A DNA stretch of 64,000 nucleotides from Gammaproteobacteria bacterium. Lineage in GTDB: Bacteria > Pseudomonadota > Gammaproteobacteria > GCA-001735895. Where the stretch lies: NCBI GenBank assembly GCA_029862005.1, contig JAOTYD010000018.1, forward strand, positions 1 to 64,000. Reading direction: 5' to 3'. Of this stretch, positions 54,579 to 64,000 are shown in pieces (the stretch's first letter is position 1; each line of letters opens with the position of its first letter). The position numbers and the translations under genes were made by a program. The notes beneath the pieces were generated by a model. It saw only the letters and a list, made by a program, of their open reading frames with translations. It made no database searches and was not told where the DNA came from.

Positions 54579-57017
54579 ATGTCAGATTATCAAAATAATT
54601 TACTCGCAGAACAACAGGACAGGCAATTGATTCCGGTCCTGCCGCTACGCGATGTTGTGGTATACCCGCACATGGTGATCCCGCTGTTCGTGGGCCGCGA
54701 AAAATCAATTCTCGCGCTCGAAGCCGCGATGGCCGACAACAAGAAAATTCTGCTGTTGGCGCAGAAAAATGCAGAAGTCGATGATCCTGGACAGGCCGAT
54801 TTGTACGAGATCGGAACGCTGTCGACTATCCTGCAAATGCTGAAGTTGCCCGATGGCACCATCAAGGTGCTGGTTGAGGGTGGCGAGAGAGCGTCGGTTG
54901 AGAGCTTGCTTGAAACCAACGAGTACTATTCGGCGGCAACGAAAATAATCGAAAAACCGAGCCTGGTGGATGATCGCGAAGCCGAGGTATTGCTGCGCTC
55001 AGTGTTGAATCTATTCGACCAGTACGTGAAATTGAACAAGAAAGTGCCGCCGGAAATTCTGACCTCACTGTCTGGTATTGACGATCCCAGCCGCCTGGCC
55101 GATACCATCGCCGCACATATGTCCTTGAAGCTTGACGAGAAGCAGGAAATTCTCGAGATCCAGGATCCGCGGGAACGCATCGAGCACATTATGAGCAAGA
55201 TCGAAGGCGAAATCGATTTAATGCAAATCGAGAAGCGGATTCGCGGACGAGTCAAACAGCAAATGGAGAAAAGCCAGCGCGAGTATTATCTGAATGAACA
55301 GATGAAGGCTATTCAAAAGGAACTTGGTGACATGGACGACGCACCCAACGAGGTGGAAGACCTGCAGCGCAAGATAGAAGAATCGGGAATGCCGAAAGAA
55401 GCGCGTGAAAAAGCAGACTCGGAACTCAACAAGCTGAAGATGATGTCACCAATGTCCGCCGAGGCCACGGTGGTGCGCAACTACATCGACTGGCTGGTCA
55501 GCGTTCCGTGGAAAAAGAAATCGAAAATAAGACGCGACCTGGCGCAGGCCGAAAAGGTCCTCGAAGAGGATCATTATGGTCTGGAAAAAGTCAAGGAGCG
55601 GATTCTCGAGTATCTCGCAGTGCAGCAACGGGTACGCAAGCTGAAGGGCCCGATCCTGTGCCTGGTAGGTCCCCCGGGCGTCGGTAAAACCTCCATCGGC
55701 CGCTCCATTGCGAGGGCAACCAATCGCAAATTTTCGCGCATGTCCCTGGGTGGTGTCCGCGACGAGTCTGAAATCAGGGGTCATCGGCGTACCTATATCG
55801 GTTCGATGCCGGGAAAAATTATTCAGAATCTTGCTCGCGTGAAGGTGAGAAACCCCCTGTTTCTGCTCGATGAAATTGACAAGATGGCAATGGATTTTAG
55901 AGGCGATCCGGCTTCGGCTTTGCTCGAGGTACTTGACCCGGAGCAGAATAATACCTTTGCCGATCATTACATGGAGGTTGAATTCGACCTCTCGGACACA
56001 ATGTTTGTTGCGACCTCAAATAGCATGAACATTCCTGGTCCCTTGCTCGATCGAATGGAAGTAATTCGTATTCCGGGCTATACCGAAGACGAGAAACTGA
56101 ATATCGCACTCAAGTACCTGGTCCCGAAACAAATCAAGGAAAATGGTCTGAAACCCGAAGAAATCGTGTTTCAGCAAAGCTCGGTTCGAGAGATTATTCA
56201 ACGCTACACGCGGGAAGCCGGGGTGCGAAATCTCGAGCGTGAAATTTCCAAAATTTGTCGCAAGGCAGTTAAGGCCATGCTGTTAAAACCGAGTACCCGG
56301 AAACTGACCATAACCGCTAAGAATATCGAAAAATATCTTGGCGTTAAGCGTTTCCGTTTCGGCTCGGCAGACGAAAAGGATCAGGTTGGTCAGGTAACAG
56401 GACTGGCCTGGACCGAGGTGGGTGGTGAACTATTAACCATTGAATCCGCCGTGGTCGATGGCAAGGGTAAATTTGTTCAAACCGGGCAGCTTGGCGATGT
56501 CATGAAGGAATCTATCCAGGCTGCCATGACCGTGGTTCGCAGTCGTGCCGAAATTCTCGGCGTTAATCCCGAATTCAACGAAAACAAGGATATTCACATC
56601 CACGTGCCCGAAGGCGCAACCCCCAAAGATGGACCAAGCGCCGGTGTTGGCATGTGTACGGCGCTGGTTTCAGCGCTTACGGATATACCGGTAAAAGCAG
56701 AAGTCGCCATGACGGGTGAAATAACGCTGCGAGGCGAAGTTTTGCCAATTGGAGGATTGAAGGAAAAATTACTTGCCGCTCACCGGGGGGGCATCACCAA
56801 GGTTCTAATACCGGAAGAGAACGAAAAAGACCTTGCGGAAATTCCGGACAATATCAAGTCCAAGCTGGAGATTATTCCAGTGCAATGGATTGACCAGGTG
56901 CTCGAGGTTGCGCTGGTTCATCAACCGACTCCGCTACCCAAAGGTTCAGAGACGGCAGGTGACGCCGACAAGTCCAAAGTGAAGGATAAAAAGTCGTCGG
57001 GAGTCAGAGCGCATTAG
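54579..57017 (+). CDS. lon: ATP-dependent protease Lon
   Basis: An 812-residue protease: N-terminal substrate domain ([20 protein letters not shown]), AAA+ domain with Walker [21 protein letters not shown] and Walker [21 protein letters not shown], and the Ser-Lys protease domain with Ser in [20 protein letters not shown] and the Lys in [20 protein letters not shown] context. It degrades misfolded and regulatory proteins. Confidence 0.97.
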   Translation: MSDYQNNLLAEQQDRQLIPVLPLRDVVVYPHMVIPLFVGREKSILALEAAMADNKKILLLAQKNAEVDDPGQADLYEIGTLSTILQMLKLPDGTIKVLVEGGERASVESLLETNEYYSAATKIIEKPSLVDDREAEVLLRSVLNLFDQYVKLNKKVPPEILTSLSGIDDPSRLADTIAAHMSLKLDEKQEILEIQDPRERIEHIMSKIEGEIDLMQIEKRIRGRVKQQMEKSQREYYLNEQMKAIQKELGDMDDAPNEVEDLQRKIEESGMPKEAREKADSELNKLKMMSPMSAEATVVRNYIDWLVSVPWKKKSKIRRDLAQAEKVLEEDHYGLEKVKERILEYLAVQQRVRKLKGPILCLVGPPGVGKTSIGRSIARATNRKFSRMSLGGVRDESEIRGHRRTYIGSMPGKIIQNLARVKVRNPLFLLDEIDKMAMDFRGDPASALLEVLDPEQNNTFADHYMEVEFDLSDTMFVATSNSMNIPGPLLDRMEVIRIPGYTEDEKLNIALKYLVPKQIKENGLKPEEIVFQQSSVREIIQRYTREAGVRNLEREISKICRKAVKAMLLKPSTRKLTITAKNIEKYLGVKRFRFGSADEKDQVGQVTGLAWTEVGGELLTIESAVVDGKGKFVQTGQLGDVMKESIQAAMTVVRSRAEILGVNPEFNENKDIHIHVPEGATPKDGPSAGVGMCTALVSALTDIPVKAEVAMTGEITLRGEVLPIGGLKEKLLAAHRGGITKVLIPEENEKDLAEIPDNIKSKLEIIPVQWIDQVLEVALVHQPTPLPKGSETAGDADKSKVKDKKSSGVRAH

Positions 57018-57066
57018 CTGTTTGCGTAAATAATGCTACTTATTTTAAGTTTTTGGCCTTTTAAGG

Positions 57067-57095
57067 TTGACCGTAAAGGCTGCTGTTGGTTTAAT
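57067..57095 (+). promoter_or_regulatory. Promoter of hupB
   Basis: TTGACC and TTTAAT with a 17-base spacer. The leader of about 130 bases holds two stem-loops: CGATCTT/AAGATCG at 57121-57138 and GCCC-TTC-GGGC near 57186-57199. Confidence 0.65.
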
Positions 57096-57232
57096 TCGTC
57101 GCTCTGGACGGGGGATTCAACGATCTTAAAAAAGATCGGATATCAGCAACGAGAACAAGCAATATTTAGACTTGTGTTGCCGTCCGCCCTTCGGGCTAAA
57201 AATATTTAAACTTAACCAAATGGAAAAATCTA

Positions 57233-57505
57233 ATGAATAAATCCGAATTAATTGATGGTGTCGCTAGTGCTGCGAATTTAAGTAAAGCTGAAGCTGCACG
57301 TGCGGTCGATGGGGCAATTGCTACCGTTACACAAGCGCTGAAATCTGGAGACCAGGTAACAATCGTTGGTTTTGGAACTTTCCTCGTTCGTCATCGTGAC
57401 GCACGTGCTGGACGCAATCCTCGCACCGGGGAAACTATCCAGATCAAAGCATCAAAAGTACCCGCATTTAAGGCTGGCAAAGCTCTAAAAGACGCAGTAA
57501 ACTAG
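57233..57505 (+). CDS. hupB: DNA-binding protein HU-beta
   Basis: A 90-residue histone-like protein. [20 protein letters not shown] and [20 protein letters not shown], then [14 protein letters not shown], are the HU hallmarks. It bends and compacts DNA. Its place after lon is constant in gammaproteobacteria; two tRNA genes follow and may be read in the same transcript. Confidence 0.96.
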   Translation: MNKSELIDGVASAANLSKAEAARAVDGAIATVTQALKSGDQVTIVGFGTFLVRHRDARAGRNPRTGETIQIKASKVPAFKAGKALKDAVN

Positions 57506-57526
57506 CGCCCCTTTTTTGGCTACACC

Positions 57527-57602
57527 GGGTGCTTAGCTCAGCTGGGAGAGCATCGCCCTTACAAGGCGAGGGTCGGCGGTTCGATCCCGTCAGCACCCAC
57601 CA
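57527..57602 (+). tRNA. tRNA-Val (TAC)
   Basis: 76 bases with encoded CCA. Acceptor GGGTGCT pairs with AGCACCC; loop CTTACAA gives anticodon TAC. It begins 21 bases after hupB. Confidence 0.96.
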
Positions 57603-57610
57603 CCTAATCA

Positions 57611-57687
57611 GGAGTGGTAGTTCAGTTGGTTAGAATACCGGCCTGTCACGCCGGGGGTCGCGGGTTCGAGTCCCGTCCACTCCGCCA
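57611..57687 (+). tRNA. tRNA-Asp (GTC)
   Basis: 77 bases with encoded CCA. Acceptor GGAGTGG pairs with CCACTCC, loop CTGTCAC gives anticodon GTC. It lies 8 bases after tRNA-Val. Confidence 0.96.
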
Positions 57688-57753
57688 TTTTTAAAGGCGC
57701 TCGGTAAGTGCACTCGATTAAAATGGCGCCTTCTTACAGTGACGAAAAGATAG

Positions 57754-59643
57754 ATGCTGCAAGCAATTCGAGACAAGGTAACGGGATGGATTGCCTACGG
57801 CATCATCTTCATGATCAGTATCCCTTTTGCTTTATGGGGTGTGAACTCTTACCTGGGAGGTGGTGAGATCCTGCCGGCCGCAACGGTTAACGGCGAGGAA
57901 ATCACCGTGCGGCAACTGGATCAGGCTTACGCAAACTATCGTCAAAGGCTGTCGCAATTATTCGGCGGCACGATTCCCGAAACTTTTGGCAATGAATCGA
58001 TGCTGCGCGAGCAGGTTCTGGGCCAGCTCATCGAAGAATTAGTGTTGCGTCAATATACTCAGAAGCAGCGTTACCGTATTGGTAACGACGAATTAAATAA
58101 AATGATTCGTGGCATGGATGCGTTTCAGCGCGATGGACAGTTCGATACCGATATTTACCAGTCGCAGCTGCGTTCGCTTGGATACTCTCCAGTTGGATTT
58201 GAGCAGGAGCTCCGGGTTAACGGATCGGTCGAGCAGTTTCAAAACGGTATTCTTGAGACCGCGTTTGTGGCACCGGTTTTCAAGAATCGGTTTACGCAAC
58301 TCGGCAATCAAACACGAAAAATAAGATCGCTTACCCACACGGTCGATACCAATGCAATCCAGGTTGATGATGCCGAGATAGAACAGCATTATCAGGCACA
58401 GGCCAATCGATACCGAATTCCGGAAAAGGTTAAAATTGACTATATCGAACTCAGTCTTGAAGGCATCAAGACGAGCATTGAAGTCAGAGCCGATGATGTA
58501 CTGGCACGGTACCAGGATAATCAGGCAGCTTATACCAGTGCTGAATTCAGGGAAGCGAGTCATATACTGATCAAGGTCACCGAAGACCAGCCAACCGACC
58601 AGGCGCTGGCGAGAATAACCGAAATCCGCCAACGTATCGTTAATGGAGAAGAATTTTCCGACCTCGCCAGGGCGCTTTCCGAAGATCCCGGTTCGGCAGA
58701 CAGCGGCGGCGATCTCGGGGAAATCGAGCGCGGCGTCATGGTGCAACCATTTGAAGCAGCTTTGTTCTCCATGCAGGTCGATCAGTTAAGCGAACCGGTT
58801 AAAACGGCATTTGGCTGGCACCTGATTAAATTGCGCTCGATAAGCGGTGGGGAAACACAATCTTTTGAGTCATTGAAAGCGAGCCTCGAAGATGAAATTA
58901 AAACCGAGCTCGCGGAAATCCAGATTTATGATCTTGTCGAGAATCTGGCAAATCTTGTATACGAGCAGTCCGATTCCCTGTTACCGGCAGCGGAGCAGCT
59001 GGATTTATCGGTGCAGACCAGCGACTGGTTTGATCGCTCGGCGGGTGAGGGCATTGCTGTCGAGCCTAAAATACGGCAGGTTGCATTTTCCCCGGAAGTT
59101 TTAACCCAGGGGCTCAATAGTGAAGCCATTGAGCTCGGGAATGATCGCGTGGTGTTTTTGCGTCTGCACCAGCGTGAGCCCTCTATACCGCAGCCCCTCG
59201 AGCAGGTGAGGGAAACGATAAAGACCGAGTTGGTCAAGATTAAGGCCCGTGAACTGAGTCTCAAGGCAGGAACGGATGCGCTTGCGGAGCTGGAGGGAGG
59301 CAAATCGCTTGACGATCTGGCCCGGGAATGGTCATCGACAATCAGTGATCTCGGGTTTATCCAGCGCAATCAATCCGGCGTCGATGCGGCGGTACTGAAC
59401 CGGGCATTCTCCATGCGTAAGCCTGACCAGGGTAAAGTCTACGATGGATTGTCAAAATCGAGCGGTGACTACGTTATGCTTGAACTGTCTGCCGTCGTAT
59501 CGAGCGATACGGTCGCTGATGATGAAGCCCTTGACGGCCTCGTCGAGGGGCTGGGAAACCTGGAATATCAGGCGGTTCTTAAAATACTGACCAGTCGCGC
59601 AGATATTACGAGAACACCGCCGGAAGATCTGGAAGATCTATAA
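57754..59643 (+). CDS. ppiD: SurA-N/PpiC periplasmic chaperone PpiD
   Basis: A 629-residue protein with one N-terminal membrane helix (GWIAYGIIFMISIPFALWGV at about 11-30), a SurA-like chaperone domain, and a parvulin (PpiC) domain at about 265-360 (FREASHILIKVTEDQPTDQA; LARALSEDPGSADSGGDLGE; VKTAFGWHLIKLRSI). It helps outer-membrane proteins leaving the Sec translocon. The hupB-ppiD order is usual. Confidence 0.95.
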   Translation: MLQAIRDKVTGWIAYGIIFMISIPFALWGVNSYLGGGEILPAATVNGEEITVRQLDQAYANYRQRLSQLFGGTIPETFGNESMLREQVLGQLIEELVLRQYTQKQRYRIGNDELNKMIRGMDAFQRDGQFDTDIYQSQLRSLGYSPVGFEQELRVNGSVEQFQNGILETAFVAPVFKNRFTQLGNQTRKIRSLTHTVDTNAIQVDDAEIEQHYQAQANRYRIPEKVKIDYIELSLEGIKTSIEVRADDVLARYQDNQAAYTSAEFREASHILIKVTEDQPTDQALARITEIRQRIVNGEEFSDLARALSEDPGSADSGGDLGEIERGVMVQPFEAALFSMQVDQLSEPVKTAFGWHLIKLRSISGGETQSFESLKASLEDEIKTELAEIQIYDLVENLANLVYEQSDSLLPAAEQLDLSVQTSDWFDRSAGEGIAVEPKIRQVAFSPEVLTQGLNSEAIELGNDRVVFLRLHQREPSIPQPLEQVRETIKTELVKIKARELSLKAGTDALAELEGGKSLDDLAREWSSTISDLGFIQRNQSGVDAAVLNRAFSMRKPDQGKVYDGLSKSSGDYVMLELSAVVSSDTVADDEALDGLVEGLGNLEYQAVLKILTSRADITRTPPEDLEDL

Positions 59644-59662
59644 ATTCAGAAGAGACGGCCGA

Positions 59663-60448
59663 TTATTCAAGTACGCCCATACTGACGATATTGTAACCGG
59701 AATCGACGTAGATATTTTCCCCGGTAATCCCGGCGGCCAGGTCGGAGCACAAAAATGCCCCGGCATTGCCAACATCCTCGATCGTGACGTTGCGACGCAG
59801 TGGCGCGTTAGTGGAGACTTCGTCCAGAATCTTCTTAAAGCTGCCAATACCGGCCGATGCAAGCGTTTTTATCGGTCCAGCCGAGATCGAATTAACCCGG
59901 ATCCCCTCAGGACCGAGGGCCGCCGCGAGATAACGCACATTGGCCTCGAGGCTGGCCTTGGCGACACCCATTATGTTGTAGTTTGGCAACGCGCGTTCCG
60001 ATCCAAGATAAGTCATCGTGATGATTGCCCCGTTCGTATTTTGCATCATGGGGCGCGCTGCTTTTGCCATTCCAGCAAGGCTGTAAGAACTGATATCGTG
60101 CGCGATGCGGAAGCCTTCCCGATCAAGATTTTCGAGATAATCCCCGGCTAAGGCTTCACGTGGAGCGAATGCTACCGAGTGCACCAGCGTGTCGAGCTTG
60201 TCCCAGTGAGTCGCTAACTGTTGAAACAGGTTCGTAATTTCATCGTCACTGCTAACATCGCAAGGCAACACAATATCGGATTCAAACTCGGCAGCAAATT
60301 TTTCTACCCTGGGCTTTAGTTTGTCATTGGCATAGCTGAAAGCGAGTTCGGCACCTTCGCGATGCATCGCCTGTGCGATGCCGTATGCAATTGAACGATT
60401 ACTGGCGATTCCCACAATAAGTGCTTTCTTACCGGCTAAAAATCCCAT
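59663..60448 (-). CDS. fabI: Enoyl-[acyl-carrier-protein] reductase (NADH), FabI
   Basis: A 261-residue SDR enzyme: [20 protein letters not shown] at the start (NADH site), [15 protein letters not shown], and the active-site pattern Tyr-x6-Met-x3-Lys as [20 protein letters not shown]. It reduces enoyl-ACP in fatty acid synthesis and is the triclosan target. I choose ATG 60448, preceded by GGGAGC; the ATG five codons upstream lacks such a site. It converges on ppiD, 19 bases away. Confidence 0.95.
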   Translation of the reverse strand: MGFLAGKKALIVGIASNRSIAYGIAQAMHREGAELAFSYANDKLKPRVEKFAAEFESDIVLPCDVSSDDEITNLFQQLATHWDKLDTLVHSVAFAPREALAGDYLENLDREGFRIAHDISSYSLAGMAKAARPMMQNTNGAIITMTYLGSERALPNYNIMGVAKASLEANVRYLAAALGPEGIRVNSISAGPIKTLASAGIGSFKKILDEVSTNAPLRRNVTIEDVGNAGAFLCSDLAAGITGENIYVDSGYNIVSMGVLE

Positions 60449-60560
60449 TATTGCTCCCGACAAATGAAAACCATTCTGTCAGCCTCTTCGCCTTCATGCA
60501 ATCCCAAACTTGGCCCTTGTAACGGTCTGAATCCCGGTCGAATATTTTGCCGGTGCGCCG

Positions 60561-60980
60561 TTATCCGGCGTCGAACAGCTCTTCCAGCAGATCGGGAACA
60601 AAGGGGCGTCCCCTCTGGTTTAGTGATGTTCCGGTAACGATAGCGGCCAGCATGAGCGTCTCGTCGGGAAGACGAAAAATATCCTGCCGGAACTCAAAGC
60701 GTACCCGCGACACTCGCCGAATCGAACTACGCACGACGAAATGGTCATTACTGACGAGCGAGTTTTTATAATCCAGTTCCGCCCTGACGACCACCAGGTT
60801 GACGCCAGCGACTGTCAGCTCGGCAAAATTAATACCGCGGCTTCGCAGAAATTCATGGCGCGCGTGCTCCAGGTAATTCTGATAGACGCCATTATTGACC
60901 ACGCCCTGCATGTCGCATTCGTAGTCGCGGACCTCGAAATTTAATTCGTGGTTGTATTGAACAGTTTCGGGCGAGTTCAT
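60561..60980 (-). CDS. Hotdog-fold acyl-CoA thioesterase (YbgC/4HBT-like)
   Basis: A 139-residue single hotdog domain. ECDMQGVVNNGVYQNYLEHA, then RHEFLRSRGINF, matches the active-site helix of 4-hydroxybenzoyl-CoA-type thioesterases, with the Asp in place. It hydrolyses acyl-CoA esters; the chain is unknown. It lies upstream of fabI on the same strand with 112 bases between and is divergent from avtA. Confidence 0.87.
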   Translation of the reverse strand: MNSPETVQYNHELNFEVRDYECDMQGVVNNGVYQNYLEHARHEFLRSRGINFAELTVAGVNLVVVRAELDYKNSLVSNDHFVVRSSIRRVSRVRFEFRQDIFRLPDETLMLAAIVTGTSLNQRGRPFVPDLLEELFDAG

Positions 60981-61110
60981 GTGGAGCGCATGTTGCCATA
61001 TTCGTCAGATGAGTCAATACAGCAAGAAAATCTATAAAACGGTTGCAATTATTTTAAATGATGTCCGTAATTGCAGTTCTGATAACCTGTTACTGCTGCA
61101 GCGAAAAACT

Positions 61111-62349
61111 ATGAATCTTTCAGATTTTGGCGAACGATTCCGCGGTTACTCCGGGATTACCCATTTAATGGATGATCTTGCAGAGGGCCTGGCCCAACCG
61201 GGGACGATTATGCTCGGTGGCGGCAATCCAGCCGCAATACCTGAAGTCATGTCGGTTTTCGAATCCGCAATCGATAAGTTAAATAAGTCGGGCAAGCTGC
61301 TAGGCGCACTTGCCAACTACGATGGTCCACAGGGTAAAACTCTTTTTCTGGAGTCGCTGTCCGAGTTTTTCCGTCACCAATACGGCTGGGAGATTACGCG
61401 CAATAACATAGCGCTGACGCATGGCAGTCAGAGCTCTTTTTATATTCTCTTCAACTCGTTCGCTGGCAAGTCCGGAGCAAGCCAGAAACGCGTGTTAATA
61501 CCGCTGGTGCCCGAGTATATTGGCTATTGTGACGTCGGCGTAGAAGAGGGCCTGATAACCAGCCAGGAGGCCAGGATTCTGCATCTGGAAGATGGCTTTT
61601 TCAAGTACCAGGTTGACTTCGACAATTTGCAGGTTGACGAGAGCGTGGGCCTGATCTGTGTCTCGCGGCCGACTAACCCCAGCGGTAATGTATTAACCGA
61701 CGACGAATGCCGGCAGCTAGATCACATCGCCGTTAAACAGGATGTTCCGTTGCTGATCGACAACGCCTACGGCACGCCGTTTCCAAATATTATTTTCAAC
61801 CAGGCTAACCCGTTCTGGAATGAAAACTGTATCGTTTGCATGAGCCTGTCCAAGCTCGGGCTTCCCGGCAGCCGAACCGGGATCGTGATCGCCAACGAGG
61901 GCGTGATCCGTTTTTTCTCAAATATGACGGCAATTACCAGTCTCGCACCCGCCGGGCTGGGTGCCGAGATCGTCAATCAGCTGATCACCGATAATGCCCT
62001 GTTGCCGCTCTGTGACGACCTGATCCGGCCGTTTTATAAACGACGCTGCGAGCAGGCAGTGCGTTTATTGCGCGAGGCGATCTCCAGTCCCGGTTTGCAT
62101 ATTCATAAGCCTGAAGGATCCATATTTTTATGGCTTTGGTTTGATGGGCTGAAGATAACGACCAGTGAACTTTACCAGCGACTGAAGCAAAAAGGTTTAC
62201 TCGTTGTCCCGGGAAAATATTTCTTCCCCGGGCAGGCCAACGTATCCGACCATGCCGAAAGCTGTGTGCGCATGAGCTATGCCCAGAGTGAACAGGATTT
62301 GACCAGGGGCATCGAAATTCTGGCCCGGGAGTTAAACGCCTGCTGGTAA
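61111..62349 (+). CDS. avtA: Valine-pyruvate aminotransferase
   Basis: A 412-residue PLP class I/II aminotransferase: LSDFGERFRGYSGITHLMDD and MLGGGNPAAIPEV at the start, CVSRPTNPSGNVLTDDECRQ, and the PLP Lys in CMSLSKLGLPGSRTGIVI. This matches AvtA, which moves the amino group between valine and pyruvate/alanine. Start ATG 61111 fits the family start; the open frame extends 44 codons upstream without similarity. Confidence 0.9.
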   Translation: MNLSDFGERFRGYSGITHLMDDLAEGLAQPGTIMLGGGNPAAIPEVMSVFESAIDKLNKSGKLLGALANYDGPQGKTLFLESLSEFFRHQYGWEITRNNIALTHGSQSSFYILFNSFAGKSGASQKRVLIPLVPEYIGYCDVGVEEGLITSQEARILHLEDGFFKYQVDFDNLQVDESVGLICVSRPTNPSGNVLTDDECRQLDHIAVKQDVPLLIDNAYGTPFPNIIFNQANPFWNENCIVCMSLSKLGLPGSRTGIVIANEGVIRFFSNMTAITSLAPAGLGAEIVNQLITDNALLPLCDDLIRPFYKRRCEQAVRLLREAISSPGLHIHKPEGSIFLWLWFDGLKITTSELYQRLKQKGLLVVPGKYFFPGQANVSDHAESCVRMSYAQSEQDLTRGIEILARELNACW

Positions 62350-62364
62350 CAAGACAGGCAGGTG

Positions 62365-64000
62365 TTACTTGGAGGTGTGTGTAAATACGCCATCCCAGTC
62401 GCTCCCGGGTGGCTCACGGCGGTAGAATTTGATTCGATCAAGATAAACCTGGTAGAGCAATCGCTCGGGACTCACCTGCCTGAGGTTGAGGAAGTCCGCT
62501 TCTGCCTTATCCCAGGACTGGGCGCGGAAGTGCCGTAACGCCTGCTTGTAGGCGTTGAGTTCGGAGACGACCGATTCTTCCAGATCATTGCGGTGGCCGA
62601 TTGGCTCGAAAATAGCGACCGGTTCATTCTTGCCTTTAACCCGGACCAGATCGAGTTCGCGAAATACATAATCGGGGATTTCGTTCTTGGTAGTTTCGCT
62701 GACGATAATGTTGGTGCCGTAGTTCTTGGTTAAGCCTTCGAGTCGGGATCCAAGATTTACCGCGTCACCGAGCACTGTGTAGGCCATGCGAAACTCGGAC
62801 CCCATATTGCCGACATTCATATTCCCGGTGTTCAAGCCGATGCCGATATTGACATCGGGCCAGCCGTGTTGCTTGAAATCCGCCTGCATTATCTTTAGCT
62901 CGTCCATCATTTCCATGGCAGCGTAGAGTGCGTGCCGGGCATGTTCCGGGTCGGCGAGTGGCGCACCCCAGAATGACATAATTGCATCGCCCATGTACTT
63001 GTCAATGGTGCCCCGGTTCTTGTGAATGACGCGAGTCATGGGCGTCAGCAACGCGTTCATCAGCTGTGTCAATTGCTTTGGATCCATGCCCTCCGAAATC
63101 GATGTGAAACCGCGCACGTCAGAGAACAGGACCGTCATTTCCCGGTTTTCACCTTCCAGCGAATACTGTTCCGGAGATTTGCTCATCTCGTCAACCAGTT
63201 CGGGCGGGATATAGTGACCGAACAGGTTGGCTAACTGGCGTTTGCCGCGGGATTCGATGAAGAAACCATAGGTCATGTGGAACATGAATATCAGTACGAT
63301 CAGCAACAGGGGGCTGGCCAGGGGCAGGATCAGATTGCTGTTCCAGGCAACTAAAGTGCCCGTCGTTACCAGTCCGGCCAGACCCAGCGCGCCAGCGGCA
63401 GCAAGCAGTGGGGAAACCAGGGGCAGTAGCAATGCCATGCTCAGCGCGATAACGACCAGGAGCACAAATTCGTAACCCACGGTCCAGGCCGGTTTATGCT
63501 TGATCCGGTTGTCGAGGATGCCGGATATAATGTTGGCGTGGACTTCCACACCAGGGTAGATATTCTGAACCGGAGTGGAGCGCAAATCGAGAAGGCCGGG
63601 TGCCGAGGTGCCAACCATCACAATTTTGCCCTCTAATTGGGCCTTGTCCGCTTCCCCGTTGAGTATTTTATATGCGGGTATATAGGGAAAACTGCCTTGC
63701 GGACCACGATAAGGCACGAACACCGAGCCGCTGGCATCTACGGGTATTCGAAAATTGCTCACGATGAGGGATTCGAGGGCGTAGTATTCGCTATCACCCT
63801 GCGTTCCACCGGTCTCTACCACCAAATCGATATCGCTGGCAGCAAGATGCGCCTGGGTCGTGGCCAGGGCGAGAGACGCAAACAGGTCCCCGTCATAAGT
63901 CTGTATCAACGGTACGCGACGAAAAACGCCATCGGCATCGACAAAAGGATTATCGAAATATCCCCCGGATTTAGCCGAGGCCTGCAGTATTCCAAGATTG
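62365..64000 (-). CDS. CHASE2-domain adenylate/guanylate cyclase (5' part missing)
   Basis: The frame enters from the right edge and ends at 62365; about 545 residues are visible. It starts inside a CHASE2 sensor (LGILQASAKSGGYFDNPFVD, then ADGVFRRVPLIQTYDG), followed by about three membrane helices (FVLLVVIALSMALLLPLVSP and next), then a class III cyclase domain with metal Asp in MTVLFSDVRGFTSISEG and DKYMGDAIMSFWGAPLADPE, and YTVLGDAVNLGSRLEGLTKN. A short charged tail follows. It turns an extracellular signal into a cyclic nucleotide; cAMP is more usual for such enzymes. A TTG at 63909 is inside the sensor and is not the true start. Confidence 0.92.
   Translation of the reverse strand, partial: NLGILQASAKSGGYFDNPFVDADGVFRRVPLIQTYDGDLFASLALATTQAHLAASDIDLVVETGGTQGDSEYYALESLIVSNFRIPVDASGSVFVPYRGPQGSFPYIPAYKILNGEADKAQLEGKIVMVGTSAPGLLDLRSTPVQNIYPGVEVHANIISGILDNRIKHKPAWTVGYEFVLLVVIALSMALLLPLVSPLLAAAGALGLAGLVTTGTLVAWNSNLILPLASPLLLIVLIFMFHMTYGFFIESRGKRQLANLFGHYIPPELVDEMSKSPEQYSLEGENREMTVLFSDVRGFTSISEGMDPKQLTQLMNALLTPMTRVIHKNRGTIDKYMGDAIMSFWGAPLADPEHARHALYAAMEMMDELKIMQADFKQHGWPDVNIGIGLNTGNMNVGNMGSEFRMAYTVLGDAVNLGSRLEGLTKNYGTNIIVSETTKNEIPDYVFRELDLVRVKGKNEPVAIFEPIGHRNDLEESVVSELNAYKQALRHFRAQSWDKAEADFLNLRQVSPERLLYQVYLDRIKFYRREPPGSDWDGVFTHTSK

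Noticed and set aside
1-64000. CRISPR array, prophage, integrase or insertion sequence
   Set aside because: No regularly spaced repeats, no integrase or transposase gene, and no phage structural gene is seen in any frame of the window.

Overview
The window is chromosomal DNA of a gammaproteobacterium. Two blocks of core genes fix this. Positions 27760-46236 carry lysR-leuC-leuD-leuB-asd-(asd-like usg)-fimV-truA-trpF-accD-folC-dedD-cvpA-purF-metZ, the gene order I know from Pseudomonas. Positions 47023-60448 carry lpxH-ppiB-cysS-tRNAs-tig-clpP-clpX-lon-hupB-tRNAs-ppiD-fabI, also a gammaproteobacterial order. Here the two blocks sit side by side. The accessory genes (polyamine uptake and breakdown, a trimethylamine-dehydrogenase-like enzyme, hydroxyproline enzyme) suggest an amine- and amino-acid-using heterotroph, perhaps marine; that last point is inference.

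Layout. 1-8981: truncated HlyD-type adaptor, asparaginase-like half protein, MFS carrier, then a long minus-strand series (FMO-type oxidoreductase, RidA-like, DUF1028, ArgE-like deacetylase, RimB-like protease, RimK, AstE-like M14 enzyme). 9430-16033: a TMADH-family iron-sulfur flavoprotein followed by a complete spermidine/putrescine ABC transporter (potABCD order) and a strong terminator. 16331-18334: cupin, DUF465, DksA/TraR-like zinc finger, EamA transporter. 18375-21732: minus-strand acetylpolyamine amidohydrolase, amidase and N-carbamoylputrescine amidase. 21853-25651: plus-strand amine oxidase, glutaryl-CoA dehydrogenase and CoA-transferase. 25641-27678: proline-racemase-family enzyme, DUF1648 and DUF2914 proteins. 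27760-47026: leucine/asd/fimV/purF/metZ block. 47023-62349: cysS/protease/fabI block with six tRNAs, then thioesterase and avtA. 62365-64000: truncated CHASE2-adenylate cyclase.

How the genes work together (inference): Pot imports polyamines; AguB, acetylpolyamine amidohydrolase and the amidase free putrescine from carbamoyl-, acetyl- or other amides; the DAO-type oxidase attacks the amine; C5 products (from lysine or cadaverine) could pass through glutarate to glutaryl-CoA and crotonyl-CoA by the CoA-transferase and GcdH. A 10-bp palindrome TGTGATCACA in front of both the pot genes and gcdH hints that one regulator links import and catabolism.

The most notable observations are: (1) the asd-like usg gene is split by a +1 shift exactly at CTT-AGG, with a G-rich stretch and TAC before it, resembling known programmed +1 sites; (2) two unrelated long inverted-repeat elements, one inside the tRNA operon with perfect 31-base arms; (3) a nine-codon ORF with a strong ribosome binding site right after the TMADH-like gene; (4) a terminator-like hairpin in the trigger-factor leader; (5) a RimK/RimB/AstE-like cassette that could add and remove glutamate.
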